Shown: positions 1 to 10,694 of the stretch, piece by piece | How positions within the stretch are numbered: position 1 is the first letter of the stretch | How the letters are laid out: every line of letters starts with the position of its first letter | Assembly (NCBI RefSeq): GCF_000720725.1 | Contig: NZ_JOCQ01000033.1 | Coordinates: forward strand, 1-64,000 | Source: Streptomyces rimosus subsp. rimosus | GTDB taxonomy: Bacteria > Actinomycetota > Actinomycetes > Streptomycetales > Streptomycetaceae | DNA length: 64,000 bases | Direction: 5' to 3' | Notes under the pieces: model-generated | Told to the model about the DNA's origin: nothing | What the model saw: only the letters and a program-made list of their open reading frames with translations | The model's database searches: none | Made by a program: the position numbers and the translations under genes

Positions 1-86
1 CCCCCCCCCCGCCCCCTCCACCGCGCTCATCCGCCGCCCCGCGCCTACATTGGGAGCACGTTCCCGTACGAGGCCCGGAGCACGCC

Positions 87-1424
87 ATGCCCGCCACCAC
101 CGCGTCATCCCGGAGCGAGACCACGGCTGCCCGGCGGACGGCCGCCGGGCCCGGGGCGGGGGAGGGCGGCGACTCGCCGCCGCCCTGGACCCCCGACTTC
201 GCCGGGCTGCTGGACCAGGACCCCGAGATCGCGGGGGTGCTGCTGGCCGAGGTGGCCCGGCAGGACGACGGGCTGCAGCTCGTCGCCGCCGAGAACTTCG
301 CCTCCCGGGCCGTGCTGGCCGCCCTCGGTTCCCCGCTCGCGAACAAGTACGCCGAGGGGTACCCGGGCGCCCGGCACCACGGCGGCTGCGAGGTCGTGGA
401 CCTCGCCGAGCGGCTCGCCGTGGAGCGCGCCAAGGCCCTCTTCGGCGCCGAGCACGCCAATGTGCAGTCCCACTCCGGCTCGTCCGCCGTGCTGGCCGCC
501 TACGCCGCCCTGCTGCGCCCCGGTGACGCCGTCCTGGCCATGGCGCTGCCGCACGGCGGTCACCTCACCCACGGCTCGCCGGCCAACTTCTCCGGCCGCT
601 GGTTCGACTTCGCGGGCTACGGTGTCGATCCGCACACCGGGCTGGTGGACTACGACGAAGTACGGGCGCTGGCCCGCAGCCACCGCCCGAAGGCCATCGT
701 CTGCGGCTCGATCTGCTATCCGCGCCACCTGGACTACGCCGCCTTCCGGGACATCGCCGACGAGGTGGGCGCGTACCTGATCGCGGACGCCGCGCATCCC
801 ATCGGGCTGGTCGCGGGGGGCTCGGCGCCGAGCCCGGTCCCGTACGCGGACGTGGTGTGCGCGACCACCCACAAGGTGCTGCGCGGCCCCCGCGGCGGCA
901 TGATCCTGTGCGGCGCGGAGCTGGCCGAGCGCATCGACCGGGCCGTGTTCCCCTTCACGCAGGGCGGCGCCCAGATGAACGCGGTCGCCGCCAAGGCCGT
1001 CGCCTTCGGCGAGGCCGCCACCGACGCCTTCGCCGGCTACACCCGGCAGGTCGTGGCCAACGCGCGGGCGCTGGCCGCCTCGCTGGCCGAGGAGGGGCTG
1101 CCGGTCACCACCGGCGGTACGGACACCCACCTGATCACCGCGGACCCGGCGCCGCTGGGCGTGGACGCCCGTACGGCCAGGGGGCGTTGCGCGGCGGCGG
1201 GCATCGTGCTGGACACCTGCGCCCTGCCGTGCCCCGACGACCCGTCCGGCCGCCGCCCCGGCCTGCGGCTCGGCGCCGCCGCGCTGACCACCCAGGGCAT
1301 GGGCGAGGAGGAAGCCGCGGGCGTCGGCGCGCTGATCGCGGCGGCCGTCCGGGAGAACCCGGCGGCCCGCGCGAGGACCGCGGCATTGGTCCGGCGCTTT
1401 CCTCCTTATCCCGATCAGACCTGA
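87..1424 (+). CDS. glyA: Serine hydroxymethyltransferase-like PLP enzyme (divergent paralogue)
   Basis: Fold-type I PLP enzyme of the SHMT family (serine + THF to glycine + methylene-THF). The PLP lysine lies in TTHKVLRGPRGG (Lys263); the family features AEGYPG near the N terminus, the D-x-x-H of DAAHPIGL and the C-terminal substrate Arg in GLRLG are kept. It has a roughly 30-residue Ala/Gly/Pro-rich N-terminal extension (445 aa against about 417 for E. coli GlyA). Several usually invariant positions differ: RYYGG is RHHGG (E. coli Tyr65 becomes His), DMAH is DAAH, and FPG-QGGP is FPFTQGGA. The ATG at 87 follows CGGAG at good spacing. It lies just upstream of the polyprenyl-phosphate sugar transferase and the atp operon. 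The family is certain; normal SHMT activity is not. Confidence 0.9.
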   Translation: MPATTASSRSETTAARRTAAGPGAGEGGDSPPPWTPDFAGLLDQDPEIAGVLLAEVARQDDGLQLVAAENFASRAVLAALGSPLANKYAEGYPGARHHGGCEVVDLAERLAVERAKALFGAEHANVQSHSGSSAVLAAYAALLRPGDAVLAMALPHGGHLTHGSPANFSGRWFDFAGYGVDPHTGLVDYDEVRALARSHRPKAIVCGSICYPRHLDYAAFRDIADEVGAYLIADAAHPIGLVAGGSAPSPVPYADVVCATTHKVLRGPRGGMILCGAELAERIDRAVFPFTQGGAQMNAVAAKAVAFGEAATDAFAGYTRQVVANARALAASLAEEGLPVTTGGTDTHLITADPAPLGVDARTARGRCAAAGIVLDTCALPCPDDPSGRRPGLRLGAAALTTQGMGEEEAAGVGALIAAAVRENPAARARTAALVRRFPPYPDQT

Positions 1425-1536
1425 GCTCCTGCAACCATTCGGGGGACGGGTATGTCTTCCCCTACGTGCACGGAGAGGGGGCGGACACGCATATGGTGTG
1501 TGGCTGTGATGGCCAGCGATACCAATGGGGCAGCCC

Positions 1537-2901
1537 GTGCGTGAATACCTGCTGACGCTGTGCGTCACGGCCGCGGTCACTTACCTGCTGACCGGGCCGG
1601 TACGGAAATTCGCCATCGCCGCCGGTGCGATGCCGGAGATCCGTGCGCGTGACGTGCACCGCGAACCCACCCCGCGGCTCGGCGGCATCGCCATGTTCGG
1701 CGGGCTGTGCGCGGGTCTGCTGGTCGCCGCCCACCTCACCAACCTCAAGTCCGTCTTCGAGCACTCCAACGAGCCGCGCGCGCTGCTGTCGGGCGCCGCG
1801 CTGATCTGGGTGCTGGGCGTGCTGGACGACAAGTGGGGCGTGGACGCGCTCGTCAAGCTGGGCGGCCAGATGATCGCCGCCGGTGTGATGGTCCTTCAGG
1901 GCCTGACGATCCTGTGGATTCCGGTGCCGGGCATCGGCACGGTCTCGCTGAGCCCTTGGCAGGGCACGCTGCTGACGGTCGCTCTGGTCGTCATCACCAT
2001 CAACGCCGTCAATTTCGTGGACGGCCTGGACGGCCTGGCCTCCGGCATGGTGTGCATCGCCGCCGCGGCCTTCTTCATGTACGCGTACCGGATGTGGTTC
2101 GGGTACGGCATCGAGGCCGCCGCGCCCGCGACGCTGTTCTCGGTCGTCCTGATGGGCATGTGCCTGGGCTTCCTGCCGCACAACATGCACCCGGCCCGGA
2201 TCTTCATGGGCGACTCCGGGTCGATGCTGATCGGCCTGGTCATGGCGGCCGGCGCGGTCTCGGTGACCGGCCAGGTGGACCCGGACCTGCTCAACCTGAA
2301 GGCGGGCGGTGTCCGCGAGGCCACCCACGCGATGGTGCCGGTCTACATCCCGCTGCTGCTGCCGCTGACGGTCATCGCGGTGCCGGTCGCCGACCTGGTG
2401 CTGGCGATCGTGCGCCGTACGTGGAAGGGCCAGTCCCCGTTCGCCGCGGACCGCGGCCACCTCCACCACCGCCTGCTGGAGATCGGCCACTCGCACAGCC
2501 GGGCCGTCCTGATCATGTACTTCTGGTCGGCGCTGATCGCCTTCGGCGCGGTGGCGTATTCGGTCAACAACGCGAGCGTGTGGGTCGTGATGGGCATCGT
2601 GCTGCTGAGCGCGATCGGGCTGGTGCTCCTGCTGCTGCCGCGGTTCACGCCGCGGGCGCCGCGCTGGATGGAGTGGATGGTGCCGCCGCGGTACCGGCGC
2701 AGCGTGCAGGCGGCGGCCGTGGCGGCCGCCGCCGAGGAGAGCGCGGCGGTCGGCGAGGCCGGGCACCTGGACGGGGACCGGTCGGCCGAGGGGGCGCCGG
2801 GACGGGAGCGGCAGCCGGTGCCGGCGGGCGTCAACGGGGCCACCGCGATCGGTGACCGTTCGCGCTTCACGGACCGCCGCAAGGCCGGAAGTCATCGCTG
2901 A
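1537..2901 (+). CDS. MraY/WecA-family undecaprenyl-phosphate sugar-1-phosphate transferase
   Basis: Polytopic membrane enzyme that transfers a sugar-1-phosphate (probably GlcNAc-1-P) from a UDP-sugar to undecaprenyl phosphate, starting envelope glycan or teichoic-type polymer synthesis. Visible family motifs are HREPTPRLGG near the N terminus, the Asp pair in LGVLDDKWG (about 97-98), NAVNFVDGLDGL (156-167), GDSGS (about 225) and the cytosolic His motif HLHHRL (about 308). About 11 hydrophobic segments are followed by a charged Ala/Glu-rich tail of about 70 residues. I chose GTG 1537 because TGGGGC precedes it at about 7 nt; ATG 1525, four codons upstream, has no ribosome site. It is WecA/TagO-like rather than MraY, which sits in the dcw cluster in Streptomyces. 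Confidence 0.88.
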   Translation: MREYLLTLCVTAAVTYLLTGPVRKFAIAAGAMPEIRARDVHREPTPRLGGIAMFGGLCAGLLVAAHLTNLKSVFEHSNEPRALLSGAALIWVLGVLDDKWGVDALVKLGGQMIAAGVMVLQGLTILWIPVPGIGTVSLSPWQGTLLTVALVVITINAVNFVDGLDGLASGMVCIAAAAFFMYAYRMWFGYGIEAAAPATLFSVVLMGMCLGFLPHNMHPARIFMGDSGSMLIGLVMAAGAVSVTGQVDPDLLNLKAGGVREATHAMVPVYIPLLLPLTVIAVPVADLVLAIVRRTWKGQSPFAADRGHLHHRLLEIGHSHSRAVLIMYFWSALIAFGAVAYSVNNASVWVVMGIVLLSAIGLVLLLLPRFTPRAPRWMEWMVPPRYRRSVQAAAVAAAAEESAAVGEAGHLDGDRSAEGAPGRERQPVPAGVNGATAIGDRSRFTDRRKAGSHR

Positions 2902-3085
2902 GACGCGTTTTCGCTCCTACGAGCGACGTTCGAAAATTACCCCAAATGGGTTCCATAGCAGACAGAACGGCACCGTGTCTCGCTCCAACGCGCGGATTAC
3001 CGCTCACGTGTGACGGGTAGCACACCGAGCAGGTAAAGACCTCATCAAATAGTTTGTGATACCGTTCACGAAACCCGGCAACAGA

Positions 3086-3117
3086 GCCGAAGGACCGGAG
3101 TGCGACGGTCTTTCGGC
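3086..3117 (+). terminator. Hairpin in the atp operon leader (terminator or attenuator)
   Basis: Arms 3086-3097 (GCCGAAGGACCG) and 3106-3117 (CGGTCTTTCGGC) pair over 12 bp with one G-U and an 8-nt loop. There is no T-run after it. It lies 76 nt before atpI, so it either ends transcription from the upstream gene or sits in the atp 5' leader. A smaller 6-bp hairpin at 2911-2926 just after the upstream stop is the better terminator for that gene. Confidence 0.45.
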
Positions 3118-3192
3118 CTCAGGTTCTCCCTCAGGCCGGGTCTACGCTCGTCCCTGACGACAACACCCCCATTTTCCTGACGGAGCGCCGCC

Positions 3193-3630
3193 ATGCAGTC
3201 CACTGACGCCCGCCTACTTGCCAATGTCTCCGTGCCCTCGCTTGCCACCGGCGCCGTCGGTGTCGTGATCAGCGCTGTGGTCGCGGGCGGGCAGGGCGCG
3301 ATCGGTGCTGCCATCGGCACGGTGCTGGTGCTGCTGCTCATGGGGTCCGGTCTGGTGATCCTCCAGCAGACCGCCAAGCGGCTGCCGGATCTGTTCCAGA
3401 TGATGGGACTGCTGCTGTACGCCGTGCAGATCCTGGCGGTCGCGATCTTCATGATCGCGTTCAAGGACACCACGCTCTTCAACGTCAGGGCGTTCGCCTT
3501 CACCTTGCTCGCGACGGTTCTGGTGTGGATCGCCTTCCAGGCCCGCAGCTATATGAAGGCAAGGATTCTCTACGTGAATCCCGAATCCGCCGAGTCCAAG
3601 AAGGCGGAAACCGCGGGGTCGCGGACGTGA
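3193..3630 (+). CDS. atpI: ATP synthase subunit I (AtpI-like)
   Basis: Small hydrophobic protein of 145 aa with four predicted membrane segments (about 14-34, 37-58, 71-93, 98-118) and a charged C-terminal tail ending KKAETAGSRT. Its place as first gene before atpB and its topology identify it as the AtpI accessory subunit, thought to help assemble the c-ring or carry Mg2+. Sequence conservation in this family is low, so the call rests largely on position. The ATG follows CGGAGCG. A 264-nt gap separates it from atpB, wider than the other gaps in the operon, so atpB could also have its own promoter. Confidence 0.85.
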   Translation: MQSTDARLLANVSVPSLATGAVGVVISAVVAGGQGAIGAAIGTVLVLLLMGSGLVILQQTAKRLPDLFQMMGLLLYAVQILAVAIFMIAFKDTTLFNVRAFAFTLLATVLVWIAFQARSYMKARILYVNPESAESKKAETAGSRT

Positions 3631-3894
3631 CCCGTAGGGCCGGAATAAAAGCCCATGCGAGAGCCTGCTATCGTCCGGTGCCAACTGCGGCGCAGTCGGC
3701 GCAGGCGGCCGAGCTTCCAGGTCCCGAGTCAGGGGACCGGTTGCGTGCACGGCCCACGCCTGTGATCCGGACCGGCCCCGCGCCGATCAGCCGCCCCCCA
3801 ATCCGTAAGACCAGTCCAGTGCCGCACCGTGGCTCAATGCCGCGCCGACACAACGAGGTTGCCGTACCCATGCGCCACGCTGAAGGAGCTCGCG

Positions 3895-4707
3895 GTGAGT
3901 GCTGAAACGATGCTCGCCCTCGACACGGAGTGCCACCTCTTCATCCCGGGGTGTGGCTTCGAGGCCCCGGGCCTTCATTCGTTCGTCTTCGAGCCCCTTT
4001 TCACCATCGGTGGCTACGAGTTCAACAAGCCGATGCTGCTGGCTCTGGTCAGCACGGTGATCATCGTGGCGTTCTTCTGGGCCGCCTTCGGCCGCGCCAA
4101 GGTGGTGCCCGGCAAGCTGCAGATGATCGGTGAGGCGGGTTACGACTTCGTGCGCCGCGGGCTCGTCTACGACGCGCTCGGCAAGAAGGAGGGCGAGAAG
4201 TTCGTCCCCTTCATGGTCGCGCTGTTCTTCTTCGTGTGGATCATGAACCTGTGGTCGATCATTCCGGTCGCCCAGTTCCCGGTGACCTCGGTCATCGCGT
4301 TCCCCATGGGTCTGGCCCTGGTGGTCTACATCACCTGGCTCGTGCTGACGTTCAAGAGGCAGGGCTTCGTCGGCGGTCTGAAGAACCTCACCGGCTACGA
4401 CAAGTCGCTCGGCTGGGTTCTCCCGCTGATCATGTTCCTGGAACTGCTGCAGCACCTGATCATCCGGCCCTTCACGCACGCGGTCCGGCTGTTCGCGAAC
4501 ATGTTCGCGGGCCACATGCTCATCCTGATGTTCACGGTCGCCAGCTGGTACCTGCTGAACGGCATCGGCATCGCCTACGCGGGCGTCTCGTTCGTCATGA
4601 CCATCGTGATGACGGCCTTCGAGCTCTTCATCCAGGCCATCCAGGCGTACATCTTCGTACTCCTGGCCTGCAACTACATCCAGGGCGCGCTCGCCGAGCA
4701 CCACTGA
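3895..4707 (+). CDS. atpB: F1Fo ATP synthase subunit a
   Basis: Membrane stator subunit that forms the two proton half-channels against the c-ring. The essential arginine is visible in HAVRLFANMFAGH (Arg198 with this start), and the following helix carries the usual ELFIQAIQAYIF segment. Five to six membrane helices, 270 aa, normal for actinobacteria. The GTG start at 3895 has AAGGAG eight bases upstream; an in-frame ATG at 3829 would add 22 residues that do not look like subunit a and has no ribosome site. The C terminus ends CNYIQGALAEHH. Confidence 0.96.
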   Translation: MSAETMLALDTECHLFIPGCGFEAPGLHSFVFEPLFTIGGYEFNKPMLLALVSTVIIVAFFWAAFGRAKVVPGKLQMIGEAGYDFVRRGLVYDALGKKEGEKFVPFMVALFFFVWIMNLWSIIPVAQFPVTSVIAFPMGLALVVYITWLVLTFKRQGFVGGLKNLTGYDKSLGWVLPLIMFLELLQHLIIRPFTHAVRLFANMFAGHMLILMFTVASWYLLNGIGIAYAGVSFVMTIVMTAFELFIQAIQAYIFVLLACNYIQGALAEHH

Positions 4708-4788
4708 GCCCCCAGGTACCCCAGCAGTCCCCACCAGACGTCCGGTGGCCAACCCCCACCGGTCCATGAAAGAGAAGGAAGACACGGC

Positions 4789-5031
4789 ATGTCCGCGACT
4801 CTCGAACTCGCCGCCGGCCTCACTGGCAACGTCGCTTCGATCGGCTACGGCCTCGCCGCCATCGGCCCCGGCGTCGGCGTCGGCATCATCTTCGGTAACG
4901 GCACCCAGGCCCTGGCCCGTCAGCCCGAGGCCGCCGGCCTGATCCGCACCAACCAGATCATGGGCTTCGCCTTCTGTGAGGCGCTCGCCCTCATCGGCAT
5001 CGTCATGGGTTACGCGTACCCGTCGGCCTGA
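4789..5031 (+). CDS. atpE: F1Fo ATP synthase subunit c
   Basis: Proteolipid of the rotor ring, 80 aa with two membrane helices joined by the polar loop ARQPE (43-47). The proton-carrying carboxylate is Glu64 in GFAFCEALALIG. The first helix has the Gly-rich packing face IGPGVGVG. No sodium-binding signature is seen, so it is proton-driven. Ribosome site AAGGAAG lies nine bases before ATG. It is 81 nt after atpB and 44 nt before atpF. Confidence 0.97.
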   Translation: MSATLELAAGLTGNVASIGYGLAAIGPGVGVGIIFGNGTQALARQPEAAGLIRTNQIMGFAFCEALALIGIVMGYAYPSA

Positions 5032-5075
5032 TCACGGAACGCACCGACGACGCCACTTAGACGGAAGGCATTGAT

Positions 5076-5642
5076 GTGAGCGCCCTGGTGAACATGGCGG
5101 CGGAGGTTCCTGAGAACCCCCTCGTCCCGCCGATTCCAGAGCTGGTCATCGGCCTGGTCGCTTTCTTCATCGTCTTCGGCTTCCTCGCGAAGAAGCTCCT
5201 CCCGAACGTCAACAAGGTTCTGGACGAGCGCCGCGAGAAGATCGAAGGCGGTATCGAGAAGGCGGAGGCCGCACAGGCCGAAGCCCAGCAGGTCCTCGAG
5301 GACTACCGGTCCCAGCTCGCCGACGCGCGCCACGAGGCCGCCCGGCTGCGCCAGGAGGCGCAGGAGCAGGGGGCGACCCTGATCGCCGAGATGCGTGCCG
5401 AGGGTCAGCGGCAGCGCGAGGAGATCATCGCGGCCGGCCACGCCCAGATCGAGGCGGACCGCAAGCAGGCCGCGCAGTCGCTGCGCCAGGACGTGGGCAA
5501 GCTGGCCACGGAGCTGGCGGGCAAGCTGGTCGGTGAGTCCCTGGAGGACCACGCCCGCCAGAGCCGGACCATCGACCGCTTCCTCGACGAGCTCGAGGCC
5601 AAGGCGGCGTCGGACCCGACGAAGGCAGAGGCCGGCCGATGA
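5076..5642 (+). CDS. atpF: F1Fo ATP synthase subunit b
   Basis: Peripheral stalk subunit, 188 aa. One N-terminal membrane helix (about 21-43) is followed by a long charged helix of Glu, Ala, Gln and Arg that dimerises as a right-handed coiled coil and contacts subunit delta. GTG start with GGAAGG upstream; the ATG two bases before is out of frame. The stop codon overlaps the atpH start (ATGA), indicating translational coupling. Confidence 0.96.
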   Translation: MSALVNMAAEVPENPLVPPIPELVIGLVAFFIVFGFLAKKLLPNVNKVLDERREKIEGGIEKAEAAQAEAQQVLEDYRSQLADARHEAARLRQEAQEQGATLIAEMRAEGQRQREEIIAAGHAQIEADRKQAAQSLRQDVGKLATELAGKLVGESLEDHARQSRTIDRFLDELEAKAASDPTKAEAGR

Positions 5643-6454
5643 ACGGAGCGAGCCGCGAGGCACTGGCCTCCGCACGCGAGCAGCTCGACGCGCTGACCGA
5701 CAACACGGTCGTCGACGCGGCGAAGCTCGCCGAGGAGCTGGCTGCCGTCACCGCTCTGCTCGACCGCGAGGTGTCGCTGCGTCGGGTCCTCACCGACCCG
5801 GCGCAGGCCGGCGAGGCCAAGGCCGAGCTGGCCGGGCGCCTGCTGGGTGGCCAGGTCGGCGGCGAGACCGTCGACCTGCTCTCCGGCATGGTCCGCTCCC
5901 GCTGGTCGCGCTCGCGCGACCTGGCGGACGCGGCCGAGGAGCTGGCGTACGGCGCCGACCTCGTCGCGGCGCAGCGGGCGGGCGCCCTCGACGACGTCGA
6001 GGACGAGCTGTTCCGGTTCGGCCGGATCGTCGCCTCGTCGCACGACCTGCGCGCGGCGCTGACCGACCGCACCGCACAGGGCCCGGCCAAGGCCGAGCTG
6101 CTGCGCTCGCTGCTGGGCGGCCGGGTGAACCCGGTCACCGAGCGGATCGTGGTCCGGCTTGTCGCACAGCCGCGGGGCCGTAGCCTGGAGGCGGGGCTGG
6201 ACGCCCTGTCCAAGCTGGCCGCGGCGCGCCGGGACCGGATGGTCGCGGTGGTCACCTCCGCGGTCCCGCTCAGCGACACCCAGCGGCAGCGCCTCGGCGC
6301 GGCACTGGCGTCGGTGTACGGACGGCAGGTCCACCTGAACCTCGACGTGGACCCCGAGGTCCTCGGCGGCGTCCAGGTCCGGATCGGCGACGAGGTCATC
6401 AACGGCAGCATCGCGGCACGCCTCGAAGAGGCGTCCCGGCGGATGGCCGGCTGA
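5639..6454 (+). CDS. atpH: F1Fo ATP synthase subunit delta
   Basis: OSCP/delta subunit linking the b-stalk to the top of F1. At 271 aa it is longer than the E. coli protein (177 aa), as usual in actinobacteria; the extra length lies in the middle. The C-terminal region with VDPEVLGGVQVRIGDEVINGS is the conserved OSCP signature. Start ATG overlaps the atpF stop by 4 nt. A 150-nt gap follows before atpA. Confidence 0.95.
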   Translation: MNGASREALASAREQLDALTDNTVVDAAKLAEELAAVTALLDREVSLRRVLTDPAQAGEAKAELAGRLLGGQVGGETVDLLSGMVRSRWSRSRDLADAAEELAYGADLVAAQRAGALDDVEDELFRFGRIVASSHDLRAALTDRTAQGPAKAELLRSLLGGRVNPVTERIVVRLVAQPRGRSLEAGLDALSKLAAARRDRMVAVVTSAVPLSDTQRQRLGAALASVYGRQVHLNLDVDPEVLGGVQVRIGDEVINGSIAARLEEASRRMAG

Positions 6455-6604
6455 CCCACCCACCAACTCAAGAAGTAGTACGGCGGCCCGAGTTGGGCCG
6501 TGGACGCAGTGACATCACGGGGGCAACCGCCCCTGCCTGCGGCGGGGGACGTGCATGACCCCCGTAAACGACGACGGGCCCAACAAGGAGAGCAGGGAAC
6601 CCAG

Positions 6605-8197
<1,593 letters not shown>

Positions 8198-8217
8198 CGA
8201 CGGAAGGGACCTGATCC

Positions 8218-9138
8218 ATGGGAGCCAAGCTCCGGGTCTACAAGCGTCGCATCCGCTCCGTCACCGCGACCAAGAAGATCACCAAGGCGATGGAGATGAT
8301 CGCCGCCTCGCGCATCGTCAAGGCGCAGCGCCAGGTGGCGGCATCGACGCCGTACGCGAGTGAGCTGACCCGCGCGGTGACGGCGGTTGCCACCGGTTCG
8401 AACACCAAGCACGCCCTGACGACCGAGGCGGAGAACCCCACGCGGGCCGCGGTGCTGCTCATCACGAGCGACCGCGGTCTGGCCGGCGGCTACTCCTCCA
8501 ACGCCATCAAGGCCGCCGAGCAGCTCACCGAGCGGCTCAAGGCCGAGGGCAAGGAGGTCGACAGCTACATCGTCGGCCGTAAGGGTGTCTCGTACTACGG
8601 GTTCCGTGAGCGCAAGGTCACGGAGTCGTGGACCGGCTTCACCGACAGCCCGACGTACGCGGACGCCAAGGCCGTCGCCGGGCCGCTGATCGCCGCTGTC
8701 CAGCAGGACACCGCCGAGGGCGGCGTGGACGAGCTGCACATCGTCTACACCGAGTTCGTCTCGATGATGACGCAGACGCCGGTCGACGACCGGCTGCTGC
8801 CGCTCAGCCTCGAAAAGACGGCCGAGGAGGCCCAGGCCTCGTCCAAGGGCGAGATCCTGCCGCTGTTCGACTTCGAGCCGTCGGCCGAGGACGTGCTGGA
8901 CGCGCTGCTGCCGCGGTACGTCGAGTCGCGCATCTACAACGCGCTGCTGCAGGCCGCCGCCTCCAAGCACGCCGCCACCCGGCGCGCGATGAAGTCGGCG
9001 ACCGACAACGCGGAAGAACTCATCAAGTCGCTCTCGCGGCTTGCCAACGCGGCCCGCCAGGCCGAAATCACCCAGGAAATCAGCGAGATCGTCGGTGGCG
9101 CGAGCGCACTGGCCGACGCGACCGCGGGGAGTGACTGA
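8218..9138 (+). CDS. atpG: F1Fo ATP synthase subunit gamma
   Basis: Central rotor shaft of F1, 306 aa. N-terminal helix MGAKLRVYKRRIRSVTATKKITKAMEMIAASRI is characteristic in composition and position, as is the C-terminal helix with ARQAEITQEISEIVGGASAL. The Rossmann-like middle contains VLLITSDRGLAGGY. Ribosome site GGAAGGGA. Its end lies 5 nt before the atpD start, whose ribosome site GGGGAG is inside the last atpG codons. Confidence 0.97.
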   Translation: MGAKLRVYKRRIRSVTATKKITKAMEMIAASRIVKAQRQVAASTPYASELTRAVTAVATGSNTKHALTTEAENPTRAAVLLITSDRGLAGGYSSNAIKAAEQLTERLKAEGKEVDSYIVGRKGVSYYGFRERKVTESWTGFTDSPTYADAKAVAGPLIAAVQQDTAEGGVDELHIVYTEFVSMMTQTPVDDRLLPLSLEKTAEEAQASSKGEILPLFDFEPSAEDVLDALLPRYVESRIYNALLQAAASKHAATRRAMKSATDNAEELIKSLSRLANAARQAEITQEISEIVGGASALADATAGSD

Positions 9139-9143
9139 CAACT

Positions 9144-10586
9144 ATGACCACCACTGTTGAGACGGCCACGGCGACGGGCCGCGTCGCGCGGGTCATCGGC
9201 CCGGTCGTCGACGTGGAGTTCCCCGTCGACGCGATGCCGGACATCTACAACGCGCTGACCGTCGACGTGGCCGACCCGGCCGAGGACGGCAAGACCAAGA
9301 TGCTGACGCTGGAGGTCGCGCAGCACCTCGGTGACGGCATGGTGCGCGCCATCTCCATGCAGCCCACCGACGGCCTGATCCGCCAGGCCGCGGTGACCGA
9401 CACCGGCGCGGGCATCACCGTCCCGGTCGGTGACGTCACCAAGGGCAAGGTGTTCAACACCCTCGGCGAGATCCTGAACGTGGACCCGTCCACGGTCGAG
9501 GTCAACGAGCGCTGGCCGATCCACCGCAAGGCCCCCAACTTCGACCAGCTTGAGTCGAAGACCGAGATGTTCGAGACCGGCGTCAAGGTCATCGACCTGC
9601 TGACCCCGTACGTCAAGGGCGGCAAGATCGGTCTGTTCGGCGGCGCGGGCGTCGGCAAGACCGTCCTCATCCAGGAAATGATCTACCGCGTGGCCAACAA
9701 CCACGACGGTGTGTCGGTGTTCGCCGGTGTCGGTGAGCGCACCCGTGAGGGCAACGACCTGATCGAGGAGATGACGGACTCCGGCGTCATCGACAAGACC
9801 GCGCTGGTCTTCGGCCAGATGGACGAGCCCCCGGGCACCCGTCTGCGGGTCGCGCTGGCCGGTCTGACGATGGCGGAGTACTTCCGTGACGTCCAGAAGC
9901 AGGACGTCCTCTTCTTCATCGACAACATCTTCCGGTACACCCAGGCGGGTTCCGAGGTGTCCACCCTGCTGGGCCGCATGCCCTCCGCGGTGGGTTACCA
10001 GCCGAACCTGGCGGACGAGATGGGCCTCCTCCAGGAGCGCATCACCTCGACCCGTGGTCACTCGATCACCTCGATGCAGGCGATCTACGTCCCCGCGGAC
10101 GACCTGACCGACCCGGCGCCGGCCACCACCTTCGCCCACCTGGACGCCACGACCGTTCTGTCGCGTCCGATCTCGGAGAAGGGCATCTACCCGGCGGTGG
10201 ACCCGCTGGACTCGACGTCCCGCATCCTGGACCCGCGCTACATCTCGCAGGACCACTACGACTGCGCCTCGCGCGTCAAGACGATCCTGCAGAAGTACAA
10301 GGACCTCCAGGACATCATCGCGATCCTCGGTATCGACGAGCTGGGCGAGGAGGACAAGCTCACCGTCCACCGCGCCCGCCGCATCGAGCGCTTCCTGTCG
10401 CAGAACACCCACGTGGCGAAGCAGTTCACCGGTGTCGACGGCTCGGACGTGTCGCTGGACGAGTCCATCGCGGCGTTCAACGCGATCGCCGACGGTGAGT
10501 ACGACCACTTCCCCGAGCAGGCGTTCTTCATGTGCGGTGGCCTTGAGGACCTGAAGGCGAACGCCAAGGAGCTGGGCGTCTCCTGA
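9144..10586 (+). CDS. atpD: F1Fo ATP synthase subunit beta
   Basis: Catalytic F1 subunit, 480 aa. The Walker A loop GGAGVGKT is at 166-173, the catalytic glutamate lies in GVGERTREGNDL, and DVLFFIDNIFRYTQAGSEVS carries the Walker B Asp. The DELSEED-like lever is the ELGEEDKL segment, with DELGEED matching it closely. Length and ends are normal. Translation is probably coupled to atpG through the 5-nt gap. Confidence 0.98.
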   Translation: MTTTVETATATGRVARVIGPVVDVEFPVDAMPDIYNALTVDVADPAEDGKTKMLTLEVAQHLGDGMVRAISMQPTDGLIRQAAVTDTGAGITVPVGDVTKGKVFNTLGEILNVDPSTVEVNERWPIHRKAPNFDQLESKTEMFETGVKVIDLLTPYVKGGKIGLFGGAGVGKTVLIQEMIYRVANNHDGVSVFAGVGERTREGNDLIEEMTDSGVIDKTALVFGQMDEPPGTRLRVALAGLTMAEYFRDVQKQDVLFFIDNIFRYTQAGSEVSTLLGRMPSAVGYQPNLADEMGLLQERITSTRGHSITSMQAIYVPADDLTDPAPATTFAHLDATTVLSRPISEKGIYPAVDPLDSTSRILDPRYISQDHYDCASRVKTILQKYKDLQDIIAILGIDELGEEDKLTVHRARRIERFLSQNTHVAKQFTGVDGSDVSLDESIAAFNAIADGEYDHFPEQAFFMCGGLEDLKANAKELGVS

Positions 10587-10694
10587 GGCCCGGCCGCGTT
10601 CCGGGGGCGGCCCTGGCCGCCCCCGGCCGTCACGACCACTAGTATTTGACCCAACATCTGCCGCACCCGGCAGGTGGAGACCCGAGGAGCCATC

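Noticed and set aside
3829..3894. Longer AtpB starting at ATG 3829
   Set aside because: No ribosome site, and the added segment lacks similarity in character to subunit a; GTG 3895 has AAGGAG.
6500..6604. Longer AtpA starting at ATG 6500
   Set aside because: The added 35 residues are unlike any alpha subunit; ATG 6605 gives the conserved MAELTIRPEE start.
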